From an uncultured Erythrobacter sp. (GTDB taxonomy: Bacteria > Pseudomonadota > Alphaproteobacteria > Sphingomonadales > Sphingomonadaceae): DNA of 64,000 bases. Every line of letters starts with the position of its first letter. Position 1 is the first letter of the stretch. A program made the position numbers and the translations under genes. Under the pieces are notes generated by a model. That model was not told the origin of the DNA, searched no databases, and saw only the letters and a list, made by a program, of their open reading frames with translations. Shown here in pieces: positions 19,094 to 26,815 of this stretch. The stretch is from NCBI GenBank assembly GCA_947498065.1, contig CANMIS010000004.1, positions 186,001 to 250,000 of the forward strand, given 5' to 3'.

Positions 19094-19120
19094 TTCGCGC
19101 GTAAGGGCGCAGGCGTTACA
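19094..19120 (-). promoter_or_regulatory. SigF-like ECF promoter for bufBC
   Basis: Read on the minus strand, TGTAACG (19120-19114) is followed after exactly 16 nt by CGAA (19097-19094). This matches the rightward site before bufA1 in sequence and spacing. It lies 228 nt before the bufB ATG. That the sigma factor encoded at 20055 uses it is inference. Confidence 0.7.
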
Positions 19121-19174
19121 CCTCGGCGCAAACAAACATAAATCTCTTACGAAACGCAGAAAAAAATGCGGCGC

Positions 19175-19201
19175 TGTAACCAATCATCGGAGCGGCGCGA
19201 A
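19175..19201 (+). promoter_or_regulatory. SigF-like ECF promoter for bufA1-doxX-sigma-nrsF
   Basis: TGTAACC (19175-19181), 16-nt spacer, CGAA (19198-19201). The transcription start would fall near 19208, about 57 nt before the bufA1 ATG. The motif resembles, as I recall it, the Caulobacter SigF promoters that drive the equivalent DUF2282/DUF692 operon. Its near-identical divergent twin at 19094-19120 strengthens the call. Confidence 0.75.
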
Positions 19202-19264
19202 CTCATGGTCAGTTCCGGCATAAAGCTGGACCAACACAGTGATTTTCAAGTTTGGAGAAACATC

Positions 19265-19546
19265 ATGAACGCCAAGTCAATCGCCACCTTCGCTGGCCTC
19301 GCCATGACCGCCGGTATCGCAGCCGGACTTGCAAGCACACCAGTTGCTGCGCAAGGTGCCAAAGAGAAGTGCTACGGAGTTTCAAAAGCAGGCAAGAACG
19401 ATTGCGCCGCCGGTCCAGGCACCAGCTGTGCAGGCACTTCGACCCGCGATTATCAAGGAAATGCATGGACCTATGTCGACAAAGGCAGCTGCGTTAAAAT
19501 CAGTACGCCAAAGGGCAAAGGTTCGCTAAAGCCAATTAAGCGCTAA
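19265..19546 (+). CDS. bufA1: BufA1-type bufferin precursor (DUF2282)
   Basis: 93 residues from ATG 19265 (longer in-frame starts lie upstream of the promoter and are wrong). A Sec signal peptide covers about residues 1-30 (ends TPVAAQ). The mature peptide has exactly four cysteines (36, 47, 55, 76) in the DUF2282 pattern: [21 protein letters not shown] and KGSCVKI. In described bufferins a subset of these cysteines is oxidised by the MNIO enzyme and the product binds copper. A basic tail ([11 protein letters not shown]) ends the protein. First gene of the rightward arm, 28 nt before doxX. Confidence 0.92.
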   Translation: MNAKSIATFAGLAMTAGIAAGLASTPVAAQGAKEKCYGVSKAGKNDCAAGPGTSCAGTSTRDYQGNAWTYVDKGSCVKISTPKGKGSLKPIKR

Positions 19547-19574
19547 TCAGCGCGGCGAATTCTAGGAGGAATTA

Positions 19575-20039
19575 ATGAGCAGCGTAATCTCACTATATGA
19601 CCGGTTGGTCGGACTGTTATCTGGCCGATTTTTCGAGGGGCTTGCGCTGCTCTTAACCCGCATCGCGCTCGCCGGAGTGTTCTGGCGGTCGTACAAAACC
19701 AAGGTCGAGGAAGGCACCTGGCTTCAGATCAGTGAAGTGCAATACTTCATCTTTGAGAATGAATTTTCAGGCCTTCCTTTGCCGACCAACCTTGCGGTGC
19801 CGATGGCAACCTATGCCGAGTTTCTGTTCCCGATCCTGCTGGTGCTGGGCCTGTTCACACGGTTCTCTGCGCTTGCACTGATGGGCATGGCGATCGTCAT
19901 TCAACTGTTCGTCTTCCCAACCTCTGATCACTTCTTTGGCTGGGCTGTTACGATCATCGCTCTGGCGCTGGCTCTTATCTCACGCGGCGGCGGGATCTTT
20001 TCCCTCGACGCTCTGATCGCCAAAGCGCGCGGTCAGTAA
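19575..20039 (+). CDS. DoxX family membrane protein of the bufferin operon
   Basis: 154 residues with four predicted helices; DoxX/DoxD family. A perfect AGGAGG ribosome site (19564-19569) sits 5 nt before ATG 19575, the strongest in this locus. DoxX genes commonly accompany DUF2282/DUF692/DUF2063 clusters; suggested roles are redox or quinone-linked steps in the membrane, not demonstrated. It precedes the sigma factor by 15 nt, consistent with one operon. Confidence 0.87.
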   Translation: MSSVISLYDRLVGLLSGRFFEGLALLLTRIALAGVFWRSYKTKVEEGTWLQISEVQYFIFENEFSGLPLPTNLAVPMATYAEFLFPILLVLGLFTRFSALALMGMAIVIQLFVFPTSDHFFGWAVTIIALALALISRGGGIFSLDALIAKARGQ

Positions 20040-20054
20040 CAGGAGCCGGGGTCC

Positions 20055-20585
20055 GTGATTGCTGACGAAGCCACCCTCGCCCGCCTGATGGCATCGGCAC
20101 AAGACGGCGATAAAGCCGCCTATAATGTGCTGCTGTCAGAGGCGGGGATGTGGCTGGAGAGATATTTTCGCAGGCGCGTGCCCCCGTCCCAGCTCGATGA
20201 TCTGGTGCAGGACGTGCTCTTGGCGATCCATCATAAACGGGCGACCTACGATCCGACCCGTCCGTTTATGCCATGGATGGCCGCGATTGCCCGCTATCGC
20301 TGGGTCGATCATTTGCGCAAAGTGTACAAGCACGAGAGCAAAGAGATCGAAGACGACGATGCGGTACAGGATAGCGAAGAAGAAGTGACCCTGGCCCGGG
20401 TTAGCCTTGAGCGGCTGTTTAGCCACCTCAATGAGAGCCAGGCAGAGGCCATTGAATTGGTCAAAATCGAGGGGCTTTCGATCCGCGAAGCCTCCCAAAG
20501 AACAGGCCAGAGCGAAAGTCTGGTCAAAGTGAATATACATCGCGGCTTGAAGAAGCTTGCCGCGCTGGTTGAGAAAGCTGAATAA
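20055..20585 (+). CDS. sigF: ECF sigma factor, SigF-like (DUF1109-associated group)
   Basis: 176 residues from GTG 20055, with AGGAG upstream. Region 2 is LDDLVQDVLLAIHHKRATYD (residues about 47-66) and region 4 has the helix-turn-helix LSIREASQRTGQSESLVKV. An acidic linker (IEDDDAVQDSEEE) joins them. It is followed by a DUF1109 anti-sigma factor, the arrangement of Caulobacter sigF-nrsF, which responds to metal or oxidative insult. By analogy it transcribes its own operon and bufBC from the two TGTAAC-N16-CGAA sites, giving positive autoregulation. Symbol is by analogy. Confidence 0.88.
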   Translation: MIADEATLARLMASAQDGDKAAYNVLLSEAGMWLERYFRRRVPPSQLDDLVQDVLLAIHHKRATYDPTRPFMPWMAAIARYRWVDHLRKVYKHESKEIEDDDAVQDSEEEVTLARVSLERLFSHLNESQAEAIELVKIEGLSIREASQRTGQSESLVKVNIHRGLKKLAALVEKAE

Positions 20586-20586
20586 G

Positions 20587-21228
20587 ATGAACACATCACG
20601 CGAAAACATGATTGCCGGGCTGGCTGACGATCTGGAACCGGTCCGCCGGATTACGGTTCAAGGCGGCCTGCTGCTGGTGGGCTTTGCCACGCTGGTTGCA
20701 TTTGGCGTGTCCGTCGCCGTGTTCGACTTCTGGTTCGGCATGTTCGAAGGCAAGGCCTCCTCATTCTTCTGGGTCACCAATGGCCTGGTCCTGCTGCTGG
20801 GCATCGCCAGCGCATTGGCTCTGGTCATGGGCGGATCCCCGCGCGTTGGCCAGCGTGAAAACGCACCGGGCTGGAGCGCGGCAATGCTCGCCGTCCTCCC
20901 GCTCACTGTCGCGCTTAGCGTGGCCACCGGCAGCCATGATCATGGCGAGTTGGTCACTCCGGTTGCTTGGATGTGCACCAAGGCTTCGCTGTCTGCGGCT
21001 TTGCTGGTCGGCTTTGCATCGATCCTGTGGCTGCGCCGCGGTGCGCCAGTCTCGCTGGAGCGTTCCGGCTGGCTGACAGGGACGGCTGCTGGCGCGCTTG
21101 GCACGTTCGCTTACGGCATCACTTGCCCGGTCGATAGCGTCGCGCACCTTGGCCTGTGGCATGTTGCCCCCGTGGCAATCGCTGCTGTGGTTGGCCGGAT
21201 GGTGGTTCCCCCGCTGATCCGCTGGTAA
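20587..21228 (+). CDS. nrsF: NrsF-like anti-sigma factor (DUF1109)
   Basis: 213 residues from ATG 20587, one base after the sigma stop codon. Six or so membrane helices, with a short cytosolic N-terminus likely to hold the sigma factor. Two cysteines, Cys130 (AWMCTKAS) and Cys180 (GITCPVDS), sit at nearly the positions of the two conserved cysteines of Caulobacter NrsF reported to matter for metal response (from memory). A His/Asp-rich loop (SHDHGE, 116-121) precedes Cys130. Predicted membrane sensor that releases SigF when the cysteines bind metal or are oxidised. Confidence 0.87.
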   Translation: MNTSRENMIAGLADDLEPVRRITVQGGLLLVGFATLVAFGVSVAVFDFWFGMFEGKASSFFWVTNGLVLLLGIASALALVMGGSPRVGQRENAPGWSAAMLAVLPLTVALSVATGSHDHGELVTPVAWMCTKASLSAALLVGFASILWLRRGAPVSLERSGWLTGTAAGALGTFAYGITCPVDSVAHLGLWHVAPVAIAAVVGRMVVPPLIRW

Positions 21229-21252
21229 CAGCCAAACCTCACAAGATTTAAG

Positions 21253-21284
21253 CGGCGGTCAGCATCCAGTTGGCCGCCGTTTTT
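21253..21284 (+). terminator. Rho-independent terminator of the bufA1 operon
   Basis: A 9-bp stem (CGGCGGTCA 21253-21261 with TGGCCGCCG 21271-21279, one G-T pair) with a 9-nt loop is followed by TTTTTG. It lies 25 nt past the nrsF stop and separates the bufferin operon from ispG. Confidence 0.9.
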
Positions 21285-21354
21285 GTTTGCGCAGCCCGCC
21301 CCTCAAGCGCCTGCGTCATTGCCCCTGCCCATCAACGCGCCTATATCATCGCGC

Positions 21355-22497
21355 ATGTCTTCAATACGGCCCTGGCGCGATATCGAACGGCGGCAATGCC
21401 GCCAAATCATGGTTGGCGATGTGCCGGTGGGCGGCGATGCGCCGATCACCGTGCAGACCATGACCAACACCCCCACCGAAGATGCGGTCGCGACGCTCGA
21501 TCAGATCCGACGCTGTGAAGAAGTGGGTGCAGATATCATCCGGGTGTCCTGCCCAACCGAAGAAGCCACGGCCGCCTTCAGCAAGATCACCAAAGCCGCG
21601 CGCATTCCGATCGTCGCCGACATCCATTTTCACTACAAGCGCGCGCTGGAGGCCGCTGATGGCGGCGCCGCATGCCTGCGCATTAACCCCGGCAATATCG
21701 GCAGCAGCGAGCGCGTGGGCGAAGTTGTTCGCGCGGCGAAAGCCAATGGCTGCGCAATCCGCATTGGCGTGAACGCGGGCAGTCTTGAAAAGCACCTGCT
21801 CGAAAAATACGGCGAGCCATGCCCAGAGGCGCTGATCGAAAGCGCGCTTGATCATATCAAGCTGCTGCAGGATCACGATTTTCACGAATTTAAGGTCGCG
21901 GTGAAAGCCAGCGACGTGTTTCTGGCGGTCGCGGCCTATCACGGCCTTGCAGAGACCGTCGATTGCCCGCTGCACCTCGGCATTACCGAGGCGGGCGGTC
22001 TGATCGGCGGGACGGTCAAATCCTCGATCGGCATGGGCTCACTACTCTGGGCCGGGATTGGTGACACGATCCGCGTTTCGCTCTCGGCGGAGCCAGAGGA
22101 AGAGGTCAAAGTCGGCTATGAAATGCTGAAAAGCCTTGGCCTGCGCACACGCGGCGTTCGCGTCGTCTCCTGCCCCAGTTGCTCACGCCAGGGCTTTGAC
22201 GTGATCCGCACGGTTGAAACGCTAGAAAAGCGGCTGGAGCACATCAAAACGCCAATGTCGCTGTCCGTGCTCGGCTGCGTTGTCAACGGTCCGGGCGAAG
22301 CACGCGAGACCGATATTGGCCTAACCGGCGGCGGCAATGGCAAGCATATGGTCTATCTCTCCGGCGTGAAAGCGCATGCGATTGATGACGAGAATACGCT
22401 CGAACACATCGTCAAACTGGTCGAGGAAAAGGCAGCGAAGATCGAGGCTGGCGAAGCCACAGCCTTTGATCCGCACGCAGCCGAGGCGGCTGAGTGA
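21355..22497 (+). CDS. ispG: (E)-4-hydroxy-3-methylbut-2-enyl-diphosphate synthase
   Basis: 380 residues from ATG 21355 ([10 protein letters not shown]); the frame opens earlier but the extra residues are not family-like. Penultimate enzyme of the MEP isoprenoid pathway: reduces methylerythritol cyclodiphosphate to HMBPP using a 4Fe-4S cluster. Cluster ligands are seen as [10 protein letters not shown] and [10 protein letters not shown] (C-x2-C ... C, with the usual Glu nearby). The TIM-barrel start VQTMTNTPT is typical. Its TGA overlaps the GTG of the thioredoxin-like gene. Confidence 0.97.
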   Translation: MSSIRPWRDIERRQCRQIMVGDVPVGGDAPITVQTMTNTPTEDAVATLDQIRRCEEVGADIIRVSCPTEEATAAFSKITKAARIPIVADIHFHYKRALEAADGGAACLRINPGNIGSSERVGEVVRAAKANGCAIRIGVNAGSLEKHLLEKYGEPCPEALIESALDHIKLLQDHDFHEFKVAVKASDVFLAVAAYHGLAETVDCPLHLGITEAGGLIGGTVKSSIGMGSLLWAGIGDTIRVSLSAEPEEEVKVGYEMLKSLGLRTRGVRVVSCPSCSRQGFDVIRTVETLEKRLEHIKTPMSLSVLGCVVNGPGEARETDIGLTGGGNGKHMVYLSGVKAHAIDDENTLEHIVKLVEEKAAKIEAGEATAFDPHAAEAAE

Positions 22498-23009
22498 TCA
22501 AGCAGCTGTTCGGGGGATTGGCCGGAGGCCTGCTGGCGGCTGGCGGCGTCATAGCGGCAAGCACGCTGTCTGCGTCTGCTTCGCACGACTATCCCGAGGC
22601 CAAGGCCTATGACGTTTCGCAAAGCGTAAGCGCCGATGTCGATGCCGCCTTTGAGCGCGCAGCGGCAAACGGCAAGCTCGTGATGCTGGTTATGGGCGCA
22701 AACTGGTGCCACGACAGCCGCGCGCTTGCGGGATGGCTTCAAACCGAGCGTCTCGCCAAACTGGTCGATGCGAAATACGAACTGGTGTTCATCAATGTCG
22801 GCATGCCGCAATCGGGCGACGGCCATAACCTAGATATTGCTCAGCGCTTCGGCGTCGACGACCTGCCCGGCACGCCCAATGTGCTGATCGTGACGGCGCA
22901 GGGCGAGCTGCTCAACGCGGACACAGCAACCACCTGGCGCAACTCAGCAAGCCGCAGCGAAGATGAGATTTACGGCGAGCTTTCGGCGTACCCAAACCGC
23001 CCAATCTAA
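22494..23009 (+). CDS. exported thioredoxin-like protein with CxxS motif
   Basis: 171 residues, GTG start overlapping the ispG stop (GTGA). A signal peptide covers about 1-29. The thioredoxin-fold active site is [14 protein letters not shown]: the second cysteine is Ser, so a C-x-x-S protein able to form mixed disulfides but not to act as a dithiol reductase by itself. The cis-proline region is [10 protein letters not shown]. Possible roles are chaperone, isomerase or glutathione-type chemistry in the periplasm. Coupling to ispG is translational and need not mean a shared pathway. Confidence 0.82.
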   Translation: MIKQLFGGLAGGLLAAGGVIAASTLSASASHDYPEAKAYDVSQSVSADVDAAFERAAANGKLVMLVMGANWCHDSRALAGWLQTERLAKLVDAKYELVFINVGMPQSGDGHNLDIAQRFGVDDLPGTPNVLIVTAQGELLNADTATTWRNSASRSEDEIYGELSAYPNRPI

Positions 23010-23012
23010 GCC

Positions 23013-23936
23013 GTGCTCCACGTCGTTCATCACGCTGATTACATGGCCCCTCGCCCGGAGCGCGGGACCTTTAAGTTCGACAAATATTACCTCGTTATGG
23101 AGGCCGTGCGAGCCAGCGGCGCGGCTATCACCGAGCACGCGCCCCTGCCGATCCCGCGAGAGTGGCTGGAGGCAGTGCACGACCCGACCTATGTCGAGGA
23201 GGTCTTCACCGCCAGCGTCCCGCGCGAGAAGGAACGCCGCATCGGCTTTCCCGTCACCCAGCATATCGCCAGCCGCGTCGCCCATACCAATGGCGGCACA
23301 TGGCTCGCGGCGAAGCTGGCGATGGAGCATGGCTATGCAGCAAACAGTGCCGCTGGCAGCCACCATGCGCTGGAGAACACCGGCGCGGGATACTGCGTGT
23401 TCAACGACCTTGCCGTCGCCTCTAACCGCTTGATCGCGGAAGGGGACGCGGCGCGGATATTGATCGTTGATCTCGATGTGCATCAGGGTGATGGCACCGC
23501 CAGCCTCACCGCGCTGCGCGATGATATCTTCACGCTGTCACTCCATGCGGAGAAGAATTTCCCGGTGCGAAAGGCGCGCTCTAATCTCGATGTGCCGCTG
23601 CCCGATGGGGTGGATGACGATGGCTATATGGAGGCGCTGACGCTGCATTTGCCGCGCGTCTTTGCTCAATTCGCGCCCGATTTTGTGTTCTATCAGGCGG
23701 GCGTTGATCCGCATGCGGAGGATAAGCTCGGGCGGCTGGCACTGTCCGACGAAGGGCTGACCATGCGGGACCGCTATGTCGTGCGCGAGGCGCGTTCGCG
23801 CGGGCTGTCTATCGCCAGCGCGCTGGGCGGCGGATATGGCGATGATCAGGCCGAGGTTGGCGCCCGCCATGCCCGCTCCATGCTGGCGATGGCGGATGAA
23901 AACGCGCAAGGTTTGGCACACCGCGCCGCTCTTTAG
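23013..23936 (+). CDS. histone deacetylase family protein (class IV-like)
   Basis: 307 residues, GTG start 3 nt after the previous stop. Zinc-dependent deacetylase of the arginase/deacetylase fold. Catalytic elements: GSHHALEN (tandem His), DLDVHQGDGT (zinc Asp and His, charge relay), QAGVDPHAED (zinc Asp) and the final GGGYGDD where a Tyr is expected. In bacteria such enzymes act on acetylated amines, polyamines or acyl-lysines; the substrate here is unknown. It is the third gene in a likely ispG unit. Confidence 0.9.
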   Translation: MLHVVHHADYMAPRPERGTFKFDKYYLVMEAVRASGAAITEHAPLPIPREWLEAVHDPTYVEEVFTASVPREKERRIGFPVTQHIASRVAHTNGGTWLAAKLAMEHGYAANSAAGSHHALENTGAGYCVFNDLAVASNRLIAEGDAARILIVDLDVHQGDGTASLTALRDDIFTLSLHAEKNFPVRKARSNLDVPLPDGVDDDGYMEALTLHLPRVFAQFAPDFVFYQAGVDPHAEDKLGRLALSDEGLTMRDRYVVREARSRGLSIASALGGGYGDDQAEVGARHARSMLAMADENAQGLAHRAAL

Positions 23937-23971
23937 AGAGGCTTAATCTCGCCCAGTTAAGCTGCGCGGTG

Positions 23972-24502
23972 ATGGAACGCTATCTCTTCTTCGCGCTGGC
24001 CGCCTGCGGCTTTGCCTATCTGGCTGTGCCCTCGGCTGATGAGGATGCGGCAGAGAGCGAGACGAGTGCGTCTGGATCACGCTTTGGCAGCGTAACCTCC
24101 GACCAAACGCAATCCAACGCAGCGTGGTCTGCGGGTGAGCATGTGCTTGAGCGCAAACCCGATGGGCATTTTTACGCCTCTGCCTATGTCGATGGCGCGG
24201 ATATCCGCATGCTGGTCGACACCGGGGCGAGCGTGATTGCGCTGACCGGGGATGATGCGCTGGCCGCTGGCCTGCAATGGGACGAGAGCGAGATCCGCCA
24301 TATCGGCGCAGGCGCAAGCGGCGCGGTCTACGGCGTTCCCACGCGCCTGAACGAGGTCGAGATTGGCGGCATGATGCGGCGCAATATTCCCGCTGTGATC
24401 ATTCCAGAGGGGCTGGGCATATCGCTGCTCGGCCAGTCATACCTCTCCAAAATTGGCACGGTCGAAATCGCCGACAATCAGATGGTGATGAGCGCGCAGT
24501 AG
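23972..24502 (+). CDS. retropepsin-like aspartic protease (TIGR02281 type), membrane-anchored
   Basis: 176 residues from ATG 23972 (a GTG at 23969 immediately precedes it). One N-terminal hydrophobic segment (about 4-18) anchors or exports the protein. The active-site motif is MLVDTGASVIAL (about residues 71-82), and the flap and hydrophobic-hydrophobic-Gly element ISLLGQSYL follow, as in single-domain clan AA proteases that work as dimers. Targets of the family in alphaproteobacteria are not established. Confidence 0.88.
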   Translation: MERYLFFALAACGFAYLAVPSADEDAAESETSASGSRFGSVTSDQTQSNAAWSAGEHVLERKPDGHFYASAYVDGADIRMLVDTGASVIALTGDDALAAGLQWDESEIRHIGAGASGAVYGVPTRLNEVEIGGMMRRNIPAVIIPEGLGISLLGQSYLSKIGTVEIADNQMVMSAQ

Positions 24503-24520
24503 CGCGCGCTAAGCCCGCCT

Positions 24521-25174
24521 TCAAAAATAGATGTCGATGTAATCGGTCAGCCGGTCGCACCATTCAAACTCGCGCAGACGCCAATATTTGCGGTTCTGCG
24601 TAATGGCGAAACGCCACTCCTTATTCCCTCGGCAAAAGCGCTCCCTACCCGGCGAGCCGATGATCTTGATCTCGCCCTGAAACAGGAAATAGTCCGCACC
24701 AATTTCCGAAATGTGCCCTTCGAGTTTTAGACCCGAGCCACCCTCGCCCTTTTGCTCAGCCGTCAGCCACCAGACCCCGTCTTCGTCGACAGCAATGAAC
24801 ACCGGTCCGCGCTGGTCCCAGGTGATCCATTGCAGAGTTATGCCAGAATTGCCGAATAGCCGCTCCGCTGCGGCCTCATCGGATATCTTGGTCGGCGTTT
24901 CGGGGATTTCATCCGCCTCGACCGTGATGACGGAAGGGCCCTCCGCTATGTTCTTGCGGAGGATGACGCGCTCGCTGAGTGCGGGCAAATCCACTGGGAC
25001 GGCATAGGCCGGTTCTTGTGGCTCCGCATGCGCTTCAACTGGCGGCTCTGGCGCGGGCTGCGATTGCACTACGGGAGGCGGCGCTGGTGCGGCACTCTCA
25101 GCCGGAGCAACACACCCACTCAGCAGTAAGCCCCCTGAAACCAAGGCAAAAAACGCCTCTTTCCGCATGCTCAT
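24521..25174 (-). CDS. hypothetical lipoprotein with Pro/Ala-rich linker
   Basis: 217 residues from ATG 25174, which has a GGGGAG ribosome site; the frame extends further upstream without one. Signal peptide with lipobox LLLSGC (Cys at about residue 21), then a Pro/Ala/Glu linker (about 25-60), then a folded domain rich in Trp and Tyr that contains cysteines in ERFCRGNKEW and FEWCDRL. No family is recognised. It is divergent from the flavoprotein gene at 25265. Confidence 0.75.
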   Translation of the reverse strand: MSMRKEAFFALVSGGLLLSGCVAPAESAAPAPPPVVQSQPAPEPPVEAHAEPQEPAYAVPVDLPALSERVILRKNIAEGPSVITVEADEIPETPTKISDEAAAERLFGNSGITLQWITWDQRGPVFIAVDEDGVWWLTAEQKGEGGSGLKLEGHISEIGADYFLFQGEIKIIGSPGRERFCRGNKEWRFAITQNRKYWRLREFEWCDRLTDYIDIYF

Positions 25175-25264
25175 TCGCTCACTCCCCGCCTGCATGGCCT
25201 TGCATGACGCCGCAAAAGACGCCACGCATTCCCCATAGATCGCAGCGCAAGGGATACCAGAGGC

Positions 25265-26743
25265 ATGGCCGACATTGAAACCGATTATCTCGTCATTGGC
25301 GCTGGCGCAGTGGGGATGGCCTTTACCGACACGCTGCTCGACGAAGATCCCAATTGCCACATCACCATCGTCGATAAGCATGCGAAGCCCGGTGGGCATT
25401 GGAACGATGCCTATTCCTTCGTGACGCTGCACCAGCCCTCAAGCACGTATGGCGTGAATTCGATGGAGCTGTGCACCAACCGGGTTGATACGCACGGCCA
25501 TAACGAAGGCATGTATCCGCTCGCCAAACATGCGGAGATCCTCGCCTATTACGAGCAGCTGATGAACGAGCGTTTCCTGCCTAGCGGGCGGGTCACCTAT
25601 CTGCCGCTGAGCGAGTATCACGAGGGCCATACAATCAAAGGCATTTTGTCGGGCGAGACCCGGCAGGTAAATGTCCGGCGCAAACTGGTCGATGGCACCT
25701 ATTTCCAGACCTCGGTCCCATCCACGCACAAACCCGCCTTTGAAATCGCTGATGGCACGCCCTTCACCATTCCCGGCGAGCTGCCCGGCCTATGGAAGGA
25801 TGCGGATAATCTGCCAGAGTATTTCGTGATCCTGGGCGCGGGCAAGACCGCGATGGACACCGCCGTCTGGCTGCTGGAGGCGGGCGTTGCAGCGGATCGG
25901 ATCGGCTGGGTGCGCCCGCGCGACAGCTGGATGTTCAATCGCAAGTTCCTGCAACCGGCCGAACATCACCTTGACCGTCTGGTCGACTTCCAACGGCGGC
26001 AAATGCGCGCCGCCGCCGCGTCGGAAAGCGGCGATGAGATGTTTGCGAGGCTGGGCGAAGAAGGCCTGATGCTGCGGATTGATCCGGAGACCAAGCCAGA
26101 GATGTTCCACTTTGCGGTGATCTCTGAAGGCGAGATCGAGATGCTGCGCGGGATCAAGCAAATCTATCGCCAAGGGCGCGTCACGCGGATTGAGCCGGGC
26201 AAAATGCACTTTGCGAGCGAGAGCGTCGATGTGCCCGCACGCACCATGTTCGTGGATTGCACAGCGTCGGCTGTGCCGTTCGACGCGCGCAACAATCACC
26301 GCCCGTTCTTCGATGGCGATACGATCACGCTGCAATTGGCGCAGTCTCCATTTGTGCCTTACAGCGCGTCGCTTGCCGCCTTCTTGGAGGCGAATTTCGA
26401 CACCGATGACGAGAAGAACGCGCTGTGCCCGCCCGCGCCGCTGACCGACACGCCGAGCACCTATCCAGCCGCGTTTCTGTCCAATTTGCGCAGCACCGGG
26501 CTGCTGTCGCAAAACGAAAAAACCAATGCGTTTAACGCGCGCAGCCGCCTGCACCCGACCGGCCCGGCGGTGGCCAAAATGATGGCGGAAGGCAGCCCGA
26601 AACTCGCCGCAATCGCCGACATTGGGCAGGTTGTGAAAGAGAGCATGCCGGGGATTATGGCATTGGGGATGAAGGCCTTTGCCGAGCACAATGCCGCCCC
26701 GCAGCGCGAAACCTCGCTGACGCAAACCCAAGCGCAAGGCTAA
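25265..26743 (+). CDS. NAD(P)/FAD-dependent oxidoreductase, flavin monooxygenase-like
   Basis: 492 residues, ATG 25265. N-terminal FAD-binding Rossmann motif DYLVIGAGAVGMAF (about 8-21), followed by KPGGHWNDAYSFVTLHQPS. A second dinucleotide site FVILGAGKTAMD lies near 190-201. This is the architecture of class B flavoprotein monooxygenase-like enzymes, without a convincing FxGxxxHxxxW fingerprint. The substrate is not inferable; similar proteins are common in sphingomonads as putative hydroxylases. Confidence 0.85.
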   Translation: MADIETDYLVIGAGAVGMAFTDTLLDEDPNCHITIVDKHAKPGGHWNDAYSFVTLHQPSSTYGVNSMELCTNRVDTHGHNEGMYPLAKHAEILAYYEQLMNERFLPSGRVTYLPLSEYHEGHTIKGILSGETRQVNVRRKLVDGTYFQTSVPSTHKPAFEIADGTPFTIPGELPGLWKDADNLPEYFVILGAGKTAMDTAVWLLEAGVAADRIGWVRPRDSWMFNRKFLQPAEHHLDRLVDFQRRQMRAAAASESGDEMFARLGEEGLMLRIDPETKPEMFHFAVISEGEIEMLRGIKQIYRQGRVTRIEPGKMHFASESVDVPARTMFVDCTASAVPFDARNNHRPFFDGDTITLQLAQSPFVPYSASLAAFLEANFDTDDEKNALCPPAPLTDTPSTYPAAFLSNLRSTGLLSQNEKTNAFNARSRLHPTGPAVAKMMAEGSPKLAAIADIGQVVKESMPGIMALGMKAFAEHNAAPQRETSLTQTQAQG

Positions 26744-26815
26744 GTTCAAAACCCGGCTCAAGATTGATACGATTTTTGTTCACGAAAAGGATAGCTTTGC
26801 GCTAGTAGTTTAGGG

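Larger units (their letters stand above)
18866..19264. other. divergent intergenic region of the bufferin locus
   Basis: About 400 bp separate bufB (leftward) and bufA1 (rightward). It holds two divergent SigF-like promoter matches (listed separately). Leftward, about 215 nt of leader lie between the promoter and bufB. This leader contains one 48-codon frame on the minus strand (start 19036, stop 18890) and shorter ones. It has no cysteines and no clear ribosome site, so I do not call it a gene. A rightward frame at 18912-19223 would cross both promoters and is not credible. Confidence 0.7.

Noticed and set aside
18912..19223. Plus-strand 103-codon frame between bufB and bufA1, with a C-x2-C-x4-C stretch
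   Set aside because: Considered as a second precursor, but it has no signal peptide or ribosome site and spans both predicted promoters.
25790..26761. Minus-strand 323-codon frame opposite the flavoprotein gene
   Set aside because: Antisense to a gene with two clear dinucleotide-binding motifs; Arg/His/Gln-rich shadow.
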